Assembly: GCA_963576475.1 (NCBI GenBank) | Contig: OY754990.1 | Coordinates: forward strand, 14,191,061 to 14,255,060 | Reading direction: 5' to 3' | Source: Molanna angustata | Taxonomy: Eukaryota; Arthropoda; Insecta; Trichoptera; Molannidae | Length of the DNA: 64,000 nucleotides | Shown here: one piece after another, positions 1 through 12,415 of the stretch | Layout of the letters: each line of letters begins with the position of its first letter | Numbering within the stretch: the first letter of the stretch is position 1 | The notes under the pieces: model-generated | What the model saw: only the letters and a program-made list of their open reading frames with translations | Told to the model about the DNA's origin: nothing | Databases searched by the model: none | Translations under genes and position numbers: made by a program

Positions 1-2
1 AG

Positions 3-284
3 TGCAAGAAATCACTCTGCGAGGCGACTATGCTAAAGCACCCGACGCACGACGCACATCTAGCTATTGTTACAGATGCATCAGATACCGCAGTAGGCGC
101 AGTTCTCCAGCAAAAGGTTGACAACACATGGGAACCCTTAGCCTTTTTCTCAAAGAAACTAAGCCCGGCAGAAGCGAAATACGGAGCGTATGACAGAGAA
201 TTACTAGCGATTTATCTAGCCATCAAACATTTTAGACATATGGTAGAGGCGCGCATTTTTACGATAATTACTGACCACAAACCA
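3..284 (+). pseudogene. gypsy A pol, RNase H domain (first part)
   Basis: The translation carries the retroelement RNase H signature: TDASDTAVGAVL (first catalytic Asp), 'PLAFFSKKLSPAE', 'YGAYDRELLAI' (Glu and Asp positions) and a final TDHKP. The frame is open from the left edge, so this is the middle of a longer pol. It is broken after TDHKP by the 525-bp insertion. The next residues of the domain resume at 810 in a compatible frame, so the insertion is the only lesion seen in this part. Confidence 0.85.
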
Positions 285-809
285 GCCTAGGTTGCGGCTC
301 TAAGGGCCCAGGCAGTAAAGGCGGGGGTGGGCGGCCGACGCTGTTGTGCCCTCGTCATTCTATACTTAGAGAAGAGCAGGACGGACGCCTCTAGTCTCGC
401 TCGGCAGTTACTCGTCAACTGTGGCGAATGTTGTTGTGTGGTTCGGGCACACCGCCGGCGCAGACGTCGGGTCAGACATCCTGTGTTGACAACGAGACGT
501 CAAATCTGACAGGTGATGATTGCGTCGGATGCCCCCGGTGTTAGCCCGCGGAACCTTCGGACGCCAACACGAGGACCGAGGGGTCGGGGTACAAGCCCCT
601 CCGACTTGAAACGGAGTGTACTTAGCGGCCGATTTCGAGACCAATCGGAGGCCCTGACGTGTGTGGTTGGATTCTCGGGGGCAGTGGTTGAACCCGATGG
701 ATGGTGGATATTTTGTGTTTGTCCGATGTTGCGGCTGCGTCCGGTGGTGAACAGGGCCAATGAGCTCTATAGCGTCGCCGGCGTGGAAGTGGATCGCGAT
801 CTCCCTCGA
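285..809. mobile_element. 525-bp GC-rich insertion with 13-bp target duplication
   Basis: The 13-mer TGACCACAAACCA occurs at 272-284 and again at 810-822, flanking a block much more GC-rich than its surroundings. One copy of the 13-mer is what an uninterrupted RNase H frame needs. The 13-bp duplication suits target-primed insertion of a LINE or SINE fragment. No poly-A tail, terminal inverted repeat or recognisable protein is seen, so the family is unknown. Overlapping short frames inside it look non-coding. Confidence 0.75.
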
Positions 810-2295
810 TGACCACAAACCAATCACTTTCGCCTTTAAACAAAAATTAGACAAGTGCTCGCCACGACAATTTCGGCACTTAGATTACATTTCTCAATTC
901 TCTACGGACATCCGTCACATAGCTGGTAAGGAAAATATTGTAGCCGACGCCCTCTCACGAGTGGAATCCTTAGAATGTGCTATTGATCTCGAAGCACTCG
1001 CAGCAGATCAAACTCAGGACAAAGAACTAAAAAGTTATTTACACGATGATAGAACGGCACTCCAACTCAAACAAATACCGATTCCAGGCACAGATACGGC
1101 TATTTTCTGCGACATCAAAACACCAAAAGCAAGACCATTCGTTACCAAAAAACTTAGGAAACAAACCTTTAAGTATATTCATGGCCTAGCACACCCAGGC
1201 ATTAAGACAACCACAAGACTGATGACAGCAAGATTCGTCTGGCCTTCCATAAACAAAGACTGTAGGAAGTGGGCGAAAGAATGCATACAATGTCAACAAA
1301 ATAAGGTCACCCGTCATGTGACAGCACCCTGCGGGACGTTCACACCTCCATCGGCACGATTCGAGCATGTTCATATAGATATCGTTATTCTCCCCCCATC
1401 GGAAGGTTACAGGTACTGTCTTACATGCGTAGATCGTTTTACAAGATGGCCGGAAGCGTTCCCCATGCAAGATCAAGAAGCTGAAACCGTGGCACGCATT
1501 TTTTACGCAGGATGGATCGCACGTTTCGGCACACCTGCAAGGATAACTACCGATCAAGGCCGACAGTTCGAATCCCGCCTGTTCAAGCAACTTAACTGTT
1601 TGGCAGGGTCGACTCATTTCAGGACAACAGCCTACCATCCAGAAGCCAATGGCATGGTAGAACGCCTGCACAGACAATTAAAAACTGCTATCCGTTGCCA
1701 TCAAACAGAGCGATGGACGGAATCACTGCCCACGGTCCTCATGGGCCTCCGCGCGGCATGGCGAGAAGACCTTAAAACCACTTCAGCCGAGTTGGTATAC
1801 GGGGAGCCGTTTCGCCTACCGGGAGAGTTTCTGACGGAACAACCACGCGCAGTAATGGGGGAGGCGAGCGATTTTGCAAAAACACTCCGCAGAAGTTTCC
1901 AGGATCTACGACCTACTGATGCCAAACACCACACAGAACGAAAACCCTTCATATTCAAGGACCTTGAAAAGGCGACGCACGTTTTCGTACGTAAAGATAT
2001 GGTCAGAGGGATTTTGCAACCCCCATACGAAGGGTCTTTCAGGGTTGTCCGCCGCAGAGATAAAACACTTACCTTGGACATCCGCGATAAGGAAATAACA
2101 GTATCCATAGACAGAGTAAAACCAGCCTATATCGCAATAGAAGATACCCTCGATGAACAGGCGCCAAGCTCACATCTCTCAACAAGAACACATAGCCCTC
2201 CAGGAAACCCACAGCAAACACATGTAGTACCAACCAACCCTGTTACCGTAACCCGTTATGGGAGGAAAGTCCATTTCCCGGAACGGTTCCAGTGA
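810..2295 (+). pseudogene. gypsy A pol, RNase H end plus integrase
   Basis: The frame opens inside the insertion at 760, but homology starts at 810. In order: RNase H tail and tether ending ADALSRVE; an H2C2 zinc-binding module (HGLAHPG ... CIQCQ); the integrase core with first Asp in HVHIDIV, second Asp in TTDQGRQFE and Glu in NGMVERLHRQ; then a C-terminal domain (VRKDMVRGILQPPYEG) and an RYGRKVHFPERF end. All three catalytic residues are present. No chromodomain is seen. The reading frame is intact from 810 to its stop, so this half would be functional apart from the upstream insertion. Confidence 0.88.
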
Positions 2296-2693
2296 AATAT
2301 AATACTTACAAAAAAAAAAGAACAATTATAATAATTAAGTGCAAATATACGTTGTTTTTCACAAATGACATTGCAGTGACCTGGTACACAGGTAAAGTTT
2401 TTTTTTGTGAACCAGGCATTCCGTGAATTCAATTGCTGACACCTACAATTAACTCTTTGCCACATTCCGTAATAAGAAACTAAATTCATTTTGTTTATTT
2501 TCCCACGAAAATATCACACAATGGAATCATATACATATTATAATATAATGTGTGTTTTCGCGAACCGAAACAATTACTACGAGGTCAGCACATTCAAACA
2601 AATGACTAACTAGAACATTCATTCCTTCTTTGATAAATAATGACACATTTAACGCGCACAGTTCATAACGTATTAATATAACACGACAACAAC
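2296..2693. other. non-coding spacer between pol and small ORF
   Basis: AT-rich with no convincing coding. It lies inside gypsy element A and would be the 5' leader of the downstream small ORF in genomic or spliced RNA. No strong splice acceptor stands out. Confidence 0.4.
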
Positions 2694-2936
2694 ATGGGCA
2701 GCACAGAGTCCAAAGAAGAAATCGTTGTGGCACAGACTGCAGCAGGATCTGCTCAAGCCGAAACCTCGCATATGGACAGGATAAACGTGGCGTCTTTCAT
2801 CCTAGTCTGTACAGCAATACTTACAGGAGTAGGCTACCTGGCATACGATAAACTAAAGAAAACGATAACGAAGCAATTAGAAGAAAATTTTAACAGAAAG
2901 GGCCCTATACCTCCCCTACCAAGACATGTACCATAG
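2694..2936 (+). CDS. small membrane-type protein encoded downstream of gypsy A pol
   Basis: An 80-aa ORF between integrase and the 3' LTR, in the position where some insect gypsy-like elements carry an env or accessory gene. It starts MGSTESKEE, a good N-myristoylation context (Gly2, Ser6, basic residue at 7). A single hydrophobic segment spans about residues 33-50, followed by a basic stretch (KLKKTITKQ) and a Pro-rich end (GPIPPLPRHVP). There is no signal peptide, Cys pair or furin site, so it is not a classical envelope glycoprotein. A membrane-anchored accessory role is inference from this architecture; the function is unknown. The frame is intact despite damage upstream. Confidence 0.6.
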   Translation: MGSTESKEEIVVAQTAAGSAQAETSHMDRINVASFILVCTAILTGVGYLAYDKLKKTITKQLEENFNRKGPIPPLPRHVP

Positions 2937-3159
2937 TGAAAACAAAAACAATCCTAACTGACTTAAATTTAAAAAAAAAAAACAAAGTGTGACAATGTGA
3001 ACAACCTTCTAACTCAAATAAACATTCGAAATCAAAACAACCATAAATAAACAAACAATAACAAATCATTAAAGTGTATAAAATAATAAATGAAAAGTAG
3101 CTGTAATTGTTTTAAACATAGTGTAAATACCGTTAAATAAATAACACCGCATAACAAAC

Positions 3160-5175
<2,016 letters not shown>

Positions 5176-5285
5176 GCCAAACATCTTGAACGAGCTTCCG
5201 GTTGCGCAGAGTGCAAATTTGCGTTGCTTCGTTGGTTTTCGTGCAAATGGCCCCCCTTCTCGGCTAAAAGTTCAAGATATTTGGC
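5176..5285. repeat. short element with 16-bp inverted ends
   Basis: GCCAAACATCTTGAAC at the left pairs with GTTCAAGATATTTGGC at the right (one mismatch). The interior (TTGCGCAGAGTGCAAATTTG...) resembles 12640-12720, so this is a dispersed repeat or MITE. Family unknown. Confidence 0.45.
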
Positions 5286-5644
5286 TACAAATCATGTTCC
5301 TTGATACTTATGTTAAGATTTATATAGTTAGTTTGTATGTTTTGTGAAAAATGTAACTCACTCCAAAACAGGAGAAATTACCTTTTTGAAGTCATACAGA
5401 AATATGTATTAATCATTTTATAATAGGAAAATTAAATTAATCATTATATAATCGAATGGCTAAAACAACTAAAGGAATATTTATACTTGGGGAGTATGGA
5501 ATGGAAGACCTGGGGGGCAAATCCCGTCAAACGGTGAAATCAAAACCCTCATGATTACCCATATCATGGATACAATTATCATATGGAGCTCTATAATATC
5601 TTAACATATTTTAGATCTCCATATTATGAAAGAAGGATGGATTA
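5286..5644. other. AT-rich spacer
   Basis: No gene or clear repeat recognised. Confidence 0.3.
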
Positions 5645-5730
5645 CGATTTTGTTTTGGATAAAAAAATTTAATATGCATTTTTTAAATGCGATTTAATTT
5701 AAATTTATTATTTAAGAAATTTATGTTTAA

Positions 5731-6409
5731 GAGGGTGACTGCTGCCAACGTACCTATTTTTTCAATTTGATATACCATCATAATTACTAAACGAATCGTT
5801 TTGAAAAAAATAACCTAGTTAGTTTGGATATTAATAAAGAGAAATATACCTTAACTTTTTGATTATGTTCTGTATAATATATTCTTGTAGGAAAATAATA
5901 AGCATACCCCGATTTTAGACATTTATCTTAAATTTCTAAAAATATATAGAGTATAGAGCAATATTTTTTTTATAAATTAAAGAAGAACAAAATACCTGGA
6001 AAAATATGATATGACGTTGCATTAACGCATCAGGTTAAGTAAATAAACCAAAAAAACTTTTATTACGCAATGGCGCTGAATGGAAAATAAATGTTTTTTA
6101 GGTTTATTTACTAAACCTGAAGCATTAATGCAACGTCACATCATATTTTTCTAGATATTTTTTGTCTTCTTTAATTAAAAAAAAAATATATTACTCTACG
6201 CCTTTATTAAAAATATATGATAAACGTTGAAAATCGGGGTATGCCATTATTTTGTACAAGAATTTATACAGAACATTATCAAAAAGTTAAGGTATATTTT
6301 TGTTTATTAATACCCAAACTATCTAAATTATTTCATATCAAAACGATTTGATATGAAATAATGATGGTATATCAAATTGAAAAATAGGTACGTTGGCAGC
6401 AGTCCCCCC
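5731..6409. mobile_element. TTAA-flanked foldback MITE, piggyBac-like
   Basis: A 679-bp element made almost wholly of two roughly 310-320-bp inverted arms around a loop of about 50 bp. Ends are GAGGGTGACTGCTGCC and, on the reverse strand, GGGGGGACTGCTGCC. It is flanked by TTAA at 5727-5730 and 6410-6413, while the paralogous empty site has one TTAA at 6623-6626. TTAA duplication is the piggyBac hallmark; no transposase is encoded, so assignment rests on target site and termini. Confidence 0.85.
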
Positions 6410-6492
6410 TTAACTAAAATTGGTTTCTTTTTTTATTAAGTAGGTATTCATAAAATGTATTAGTAAAATCGAAATAAGTTTTTTCAGACACC

Positions 6493-6537
6493 ATGGAATT
6501 CTCACTTACACAGAGAGGTAATCAAGCTCTGACGTGA
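6493..6537 (+). other. 14-codon decoy start copied from the transposase gene
   Basis: Copy 1 of the duplication keeps the acceptor-like TTTTTTCAG, the ATG in the same context (ACACCATGG) and the first codons of the transposase, but reads into TGA after 14 codons. If transcribed upstream of the real start it would act as an upstream ORF. Transcription is not known. Confidence 0.5.
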
Positions 6538-6707
6538 TGGGTTCCGATTTTGTTTTGGATAAAAAATTTAATATTTTTTTTTAATGCAATTAATTTAAAT
6601 TTATTATTTTAGAAATTTATTTTTAACTAAAATTTGTTTCATTTTTTATTAAGTAGGTATTCATAAAATGTATTAGTAAAATCGAAATAATTTATTTTTC
6701 AGACACC

Positions 6708-8057
6708 ATGGAATTCTCACTTACACAGAGAGGTAATCGAGCTCTGACGTATCAAGGACACGAATACAGTAAACTTAGAGAAAGCCGAAACGGAATAATA
6801 ACCTGGAGATGCAGGTCCTACTTTACGACCAATTGTAGGGCATTTTTGAAAACATTGGATGAGAATATCATGGGGGAGATTCCTCAACACAGCCATGATT
6901 CTAATCCTCAAAAAGCACAGGCGAATATACTGATGTCTAAAATGAAGCAAGATATTAAAGCGGTTGGTTCAACTTCAAGAAATGTGATAGGAAATGTACT
7001 ATTTAATGTGAATATGGACATTTTGGAACATTTGCCCAAATATTCGTCGCTGGCGCGAAATTTGCAAAGAAATAGAGATGTTCCACACATTCCAAATCCA
7101 ACGACAACGGATTTTATCATCCCAGAGATGTATTCAAACATAATTCTGTATGATACGGGAGCTGATGACCCTGATAGGATTCTGGCAATTGGAGATAACG
7201 ATCTCCTTGCGGAATTAGATAAGGACGTCATTTATGGAGATGGTACATTCGACAAGGCACCCAGAATGTTTTATCAACTATATACATGGCATGCTAAGGT
7301 TGGTAATTCATATCCTTCATGCGTATATTTTCTACTTAAAAAAAAAAATTCCGACACGTACAATAGGATGTTCGGAATATTAAAATATTTAATACCTAAT
7401 ATAGCCCCCGAAAAGATTTTGGTTGATTTTGAAAAAGCATGTATGTCTGCTGCTCATACAGCTTTTACACATGCGCAAGTAAAGGGGTGCTATTTTCATC
7501 TTTGCCAAAGTGTTTTGAGAAAAATAAACAGTGTTGGTTTAAAAGTTGTTTACGAGTCCGATATTGACATAAGATTAAAGTTGAAATCTTTACCTGCTCT
7601 TTCTTTTGTGCCGGAATCAGAGGTGGAAGCGGTTTTTAATCAACTAGCAGGCATATTCCCGGATGACGAAAAGTACAATGACGTTCTGATATATTTTTAT
7701 TCCACGTACATTAATGGAGTTTTAGGAAGATCACCTCTCTTTCCAATTTCGACGTGGAATCATTTTGAAGCTGCTGCTGAAAGAAGTCCAAAAACGACAA
7801 ATTGTTGTGAAGGATTTCACAACGCCTTAAACTCATTATTCCTCTGTAGTCACCCAAGGATATGGAGCTTGTTGAATGGGTTAAAACGAGATATAGCTTG
7901 TCAGAGGTTACTATTAGCCAATGCTCGAAGAGGTCGACCAGAAGTAAAAACGAAGAAGTACGAAAACCTTAGCAATCAAGTGGCGATGGCTGTGCAGGAT
8001 TATCACAATCAAGACGATAAATTGATTTTCTTACGCCGAATGGCCAACTTGCAGTAA
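6708..8057 (+). CDS. FLYWCH zinc finger / MULE-type transposase
   Basis: A 449-aa intact ORF. An N-terminal FLYWCH finger covers residues 3-63 (W33, C35, C43, H61, H63 as zinc-binding pattern). A MULE transposase core follows, with first Asp in GDGTFDKAP (about 178), second Asp in ILVDFEKAC (about 240) and candidate Glu in NCCEGFHNALN (about 368); CYFHLCQ in between is the usual C/H motif. The start is chosen as the ATG after an acceptor-like TTTTTCAG, so an upstream non-coding exon is possible. FLYWCH-MULE fusions are common in insect genomes, and either an active transposon or a domesticated copy would fit. The element's own terminal repeats were not identified. Tandem 72-bp repeats begin just downstream. 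Confidence 0.88.
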   Translation: MEFSLTQRGNRALTYQGHEYSKLRESRNGIITWRCRSYFTTNCRAFLKTLDENIMGEIPQHSHDSNPQKAQANILMSKMKQDIKAVGSTSRNVIGNVLFNVNMDILEHLPKYSSLARNLQRNRDVPHIPNPTTTDFIIPEMYSNIILYDTGADDPDRILAIGDNDLLAELDKDVIYGDGTFDKAPRMFYQLYTWHAKVGNSYPSCVYFLLKKKNSDTYNRMFGILKYLIPNIAPEKILVDFEKACMSAAHTAFTHAQVKGCYFHLCQSVLRKINSVGLKVVYESDIDIRLKLKSLPALSFVPESEVEAVFNQLAGIFPDDEKYNDVLIYFYSTYINGVLGRSPLFPISTWNHFEAAAERSPKTTNCCEGFHNALNSLFLCSHPRIWSLLNGLKRDIACQRLLLANARRGRPEVKTKKYENLSNQVAMAVQDYHNQDDKLIFLRRMANLQ

Positions 8058-8099
8058 CTTGCACGACAATATACTTCAATTGTGTTATTGTATGTATCA

Positions 8100-8600
8100 A
8101 TGGACATTTGTATGGACATTTTTACTTTATTTTATAGAACTGAGACATGTGATATTTTTATTTTGCTTGAATTATGTGATTGTATGGACATTTTCATTTT
8201 ATTTTATAGAACTGTGACATGTGATATTTTTATTTTGCTTCAATTATGTGATTGTATGGACATTTTCATTTTATTTTATAGAACTGTGACATGTGATATT
8301 TTTATTTTGCTTCAATTGTGTGATTGTATGGACATTTTCATTTTATTTTATAGAACTGTGACATGTGATATTTTTATTTTGCTTCAATTGTGTGATTGTA
8401 TGGACATTTTCATGTTATTTTATAGAACTGTGACATGTGATATTTTTATTTTCCTTCAATTATGTGATTGTATGGACATTTTAATTTTATTTTATGGAAA
8501 TATTTTATGAACTTTTAATTGTTTCAATTGTATTTTGTTTTTTGGAACTGTTAAATGTAATATTTTTATTTAGCTTCAATTATGTTATTGTATGGTTAAT
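8100..8600 (+). repeat. 72-bp minisatellite downstream of the MULE gene
   Basis: At least five good units plus two decayed ones around 8510-8600; consensus includes GTATGGACATTTTCATTTTA and GAACTGTGACATGTGATATT. Since 72 is divisible by three, one frame stays open with a 24-residue period, but composition and position argue against coding. Confidence 0.88.
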
Positions 8601-8618
8601 TTTATTTTATGAAAACTG

Positions 8619-8748
8619 GGACACTGGGGTAGGCAAAGAGAACCTAACGCCAGACTCCCTTTTCCTGACATAAATTTCTCGCTTTATTCACGTGCATGCA
8701 TCGTCTAATACACCCTCTCATGATATTCTTACTTCTAACGTCATTCAC
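8619..8748 (-). mobile_element. LINE 3' end fragment
   Basis: On the minus strand it encodes the same C-terminal motif as 61110-61215 (CIRRCMHVNKARNLCQEKGVWR) followed by the tail 'TCTCTTTGCCTACCCC'. It is a 5'-truncated copy of the LINE family also seen at 17220 and 60872. Confidence 0.7.
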
Positions 8749-8790
8749 GTGATGTGATGTGATGTGATGTGATGTGATGTGATGAGATGA
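8749..8790. repeat. (GTGAT)n microsatellite
   Basis: About eight pentamer units, the last two varying to GAGAT. It lies at the 5' side of the truncated LINE fragment, between the 72-bp and 160-bp arrays. Confidence 0.9.
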
Positions 8791-8799
8791 GAAAGAATA

Positions 8800-10595
8800 G
8801 AATTGTGATATTTTATGGAACTGTAACATTTTTATTTATTCAACTTTTTGTACATAATATAAACAAATATAATGCACACTGGCGGGCTTATTGCCATTAT
8901 GCAATTTATTCTAACCTACCAGAATTTTTATATTTCTTCATTGTGTTATTGTATGGATATTTTTATTTTATTTTATGGAACTGTAACATTTTTATTTAAT
9001 CAACTTTTTGTACATAATATAAACAAATATAATGCACACTGGCGGGCTTATTGCCATTATGCAATTTATTCTAACCTACCAGAATTTTTATATTTCTTCA
9101 TTGTGTTATTGTATGGATATTTTTATTTTATTTTATGGAACTGTAACATTTTTATTTAATCAACTTTTTGTACATAATATAAACAAATATAATGCACACT
9201 GGCGGGCTTATTGCCATTATGCAATTTATTCTAACCTACCAGAATTTTTATATTTCTTCATTGTGTTATTGTATGGATATTTTTATTTTATTTTATGGAA
9301 CTGTAACATTTTTATTTAATCAACTTTTTGTACATAATATAAACAAATATAATGCACACTGGCGGGCTTATTGCCATTATGCAATTTATTCTAACCTACC
9401 AGAATTTTTATATTTCTTCATTGTGTTATTGTATGGATATTTTTATTTTATTTTATGGAACTGTAACATTTTTATTTAATCAACTTTTTGTACATAATAT
9501 AAACAAATATAATGCACACTGGCGGGCTTATTGCCATTATGCAATTTATTCTAACCTACCAGAATTTTTATATTTCTTCATTGTGTTATTGTATGGATAT
9601 TTTTATTTTATTTTATGGAACTGTAACATTTTTATTTATTCAACTTTTTGTACATAATATAAACAAATATAATGCACACTGGCGGGCTTATTGCCATTAT
9701 GCAATTTATTCTAACCTACCAGAATTTTTATATTTCTTCATTGTGTTATTGTATGGATATTTTTATTTTATTTTATGGAACTGTAACATTTTTATTTAAT
9801 CAACTTTTTGTACATAATATAAACAAATATAATGCACACTGGCGGGCTTATTGCCATTATGCAATTTATTCTAACCTACCAGAATTTTTATATTTCTTCA
9901 TTGTGTTATTGTATGGATATTTTTATTTTATTTTATGGAACTGTAACATTTTTATTTAATCAACTTTTTGTACATAATATAAACAAATATAATGCACACT
10001 GGCGGGCTTATTGCCATTATGCAATTTATTCTAACCTACCAGAATTTTTATATTTCTTCATTGTGTTATTGTATGGATATTTTTATTTTATTTTATGGAA
10101 CTGTAACATTTTTATTTAATCAACTTTTTGTACATAATATAAACAAATATAATGCACACTGGCGGGCTTATTGCCATTATGCAATTTATTCTAACCTACC
10201 AGAATTTTTATATTTCTTCATTGTGTTATTGTATGGATATTTTTATTTTATTTTATGGAACTGTAACATTTTTATTTAATCAACTTTTTGTACATAATAT
10301 AAACAAATATAATGCACACTGGCGGGCTTATTGCCATTATGCAATTTATTCTAACCTACCAGAATTTTTATATTTCTTCATTGTGTTATTGTATGGATAT
10401 TTTTATTTTATTTTATGGAACTGTAACATTTTTATTTATTCAACTTTTTGTACATAATATAAACAAATATAATGCACACTGGCGGGCTTATTGCCATTAT
10501 GCAATTTATTCTAACCAACCAGAATTTATATATTTCTTCATTGTGTTATTATATGGATTTTTTATTTTATTTTATGGAACTGTAACATTTTTATT
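8800..10595 (+). repeat. 160-bp tandem array, about 11 near-identical units
   Basis: Units begin every 160 bp (for example ATGCACACTGG at 8872, 9032, 9192 ... 10472). Each has a part like the 72-bp repeat (ATTGTATGGATATTTTTATT ... GGAACTGTAACA) and a part like the LINE 3' tail (CACACTGGCGGGCTTATTGC ... GCAATTTATTCTAACC). Units are almost identical apart from ATTTATTCAA/ATTTAATCAA variants, so amplification is recent. Open frames of 95 codons recur but are products of the repeat. Confidence 0.95.
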
Positions 10596-11191
10596 TTTCT
10601 CCAATTGTGTTATGGACATTTTTTTATATGTTTCATTATATTTTTGATGGCTATTTCTACTGTGTATTACTTTAAGTGTAAATTAAATTCCATTTATTTA
10701 AAAAAATATATATGAAATAAAAACTTAATTTCTTTACCAATTGTTTTAATTTCATACACAATAAGTACATTGTTTATTTGAAGTACAAAAATATAAATAA
10801 ACAATGACCGTTGACTCACAACCTTAAAAAAGTAGGTAGAATTTTTTCATCGGAATAATATACATTAAAAAAAAACTTTCCTTCGGATTTTTATATTTTT
10901 TACATCGAAGTCTTGTTTAACCCTCTTTTATAAATTGTCCAACGTGCCTCGCCACGCACGTGTTTGCATTCCGTCAGCGCTAGAATTCGAATCTAAATAT
11001 GTTTTTAAAATAACATTGAAAAAAAATATTTATGACCCATGACAAAAGCAAACCTTTTGGAGATTGCTGCAAATGTAAAATCAATTGTACAAAATTTGTG
11101 TTCAAGAAGGTATTGATTGTTAAGTCTGATTTCTGACTAAATTAACCGATTATTTTAGCCAATTAAACAATATTTATAATTACATTAGTTT
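10596..11191. other. AT-rich spacer
   Basis: The first 60 bp is a decayed end of the 160-bp array. The rest shows no gene or recognised element. Confidence 0.35.
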
Positions 11192-11287
11192 CTAGTATTT
11201 TGATGATAACATTAACAAAAATACAATACGCAGTTATTAAACTGCGTACTTACTATATTTTTGTTAATGTTATCATTAAAATACTAG
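11192..11287. repeat. hairpin-forming inverted repeat
   Basis: Arms of about 32 bp (CTAGTATTTTGATGATAACA ... and its near-perfect complement) enclose a second small palindrome, ACGCAGTTATTAAACTGCGT. It looks like a foldback MITE remnant; no target duplication is identified. Confidence 0.7.
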
Positions 11288-11799
11288 AGGATCAGAAATA
11301 CCTACATATTAAAATAATTAGCTACCACTACATTAATACTTGCACCGAATTCCACGCAATGATTATGAAATTATTTACATACTTTGTGTAAATAATTATT
11401 TGGAAATAGTGATTATTTTAAATATTTTTTTTAAATAATATATTCTCTCTGGACTGAAACACTGGTTATTTGAAAGAAATTGCCATTTGGTAGTATACTC
11501 GCCTCGGTTAAAAACGTTTTAATTATTTTGTATACTTATTATCAGTGATACAAAGCAAAAATACATATCCACATACATACGTATTACACGTTAAAAATAT
11601 GATTAGGTTATGATTACTTACAAAGCAAAAATAAATTTCCACATACATACATACATAGGTATTAAAAGTTAAAATAAATGATTAGGTTATTACGATTACT
11701 TACAAAGCAAAAATACATATCTAGGTACATACATACATATTACACGTTAAAAATATGATTAGGTTATGATTACTTACAAAGCAAAAATACATATCTTTA

Positions 11800-11978
11800 T
11801 CTTTTTATTACTTCTCGGGCAACTAACAGGTACTATGTCAAATATTAATTTAACACGCACCCAATAACAAGTTGCCATATTCTGGAGACTAACGATATTT
11901 ATCGTCTTACAGATCCAGACTGAAAACACAATTAAAAACTGTGTCAGATACCTAACCAACTGAGCCACGAAGGCCGAT
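11800..11978 (-). mobile_element. tRNA-derived SINE, internally deleted
   Basis: On the minus strand it starts TCGGCCTTCGTGGCTCAGTTGG (A box) and continues with GTCTGGATCTGTAAGACGA and AGTCTCCAGAATATGGCAAC, like the SINE at 36459. About 40 bp containing the B box is missing, so this copy should not be transcribed by Pol III. Confidence 0.8.
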
Positions 11979-11984
11979 ATTCTT

Positions 11985-12130
11985 TACCTATGTATGTATC
12001 CACATACTGGATTGAATTCTCAGGAAGAAATTTATTTAAAATTATTTCTCACGCAGTTATTGCTTCTCTGGGCTGAAAACACTGGTTATTTGAAAGAAAT
12101 TGTCATTTGGTTGTATACTCTTCTTTTTTA
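11985..12130 (+). mobile_element. SINE tail fragment
   Basis: TTTCTCACGCAGTTATTGC and GTTATTTGAAAGAAATTGTCATTTGG match the tail of the tRNA-like SINE at 61481. A sister fragment lies at 11445-11515 (GAAATTGCCATTTGGTAG). Confidence 0.5.
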
Positions 12131-12335
12131 CGTTTTATTTTTTTTGTATATGAGTGATAGTCCAACAAAGCAAAAATACATATCCACATACATAAGTACA
12201 TATTACACTTTAAAAATATTATTAGGTTATGATTGATACGCGAACAAAGAAAAAAATACACAACTTATCTACATGCATGCATAGGATTTAGTAGAACAGG
12301 AAACAAAATTAATAAATAAAGTTAGATATATAATG

Positions 12336-12415
12336 TAATCATGTTTATGTGTGTGTGTGTGAAGGTGCGTGTGTGTGTATTAGGGAGTGTATGGTGTGTG
12401 TGCAAGTGAGAAGGT
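12336..12415. repeat. imperfect (GT)n tract
   Basis: GT repeats interrupted by GAAGGTGC and TATTAGGGAG. The neighbouring 12241-12335 and 12416-12600 show no gene. Confidence 0.85.

Larger units (their letters stand above)
5645..6750. repeat. tandem duplication of the MULE gene 5' region
   Basis: Copy 1 (5645-6535) and copy 2 (6544-6750) share 'CGATTTTGTTTTGGATAAAA', the AAGTAGGTATTCATAAAATG block, a TTTTTCAG acceptor-like site and the first 42 bases of the transposase reading frame. Copy 1 is longer only because it holds the 679-bp MITE. The short copy preserves the empty insertion site at 6623-6626. Confidence 0.85.
11543..12240. repeat. array of ~70-80-bp units interrupted by SINE sequence
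   Basis: Units with ACAAAGCAAAAATACATATC, ACATACATAC and ATGATTAGGTTATGATTAC recur at about 11553, 11619, 11702 and 11775 and again at 12165-12240. SINE sequences at 11800-12130 separate the last unit from the rest. Confidence 0.7.

Noticed and set aside
8082..8510. 142-codon frame with 24-residue repeats (possible membrane protein)
   Set aside because: It is the 72-bp minisatellite read in its stop-free frame; it has no non-repeat domain and continues as decayed repeat.
8749..8790. CRISPR-like or telomeric repeat
   Set aside because: A plain GTGAT pentamer tract with no spacers; not TTAGG, the usual insect telomere repeat.
8872..10647. Ten overlapping 95-111-codon frames
   Set aside because: One frame repeated by the 160-bp array; composition follows the LINE tail and AT-rich DNA, not a protein.
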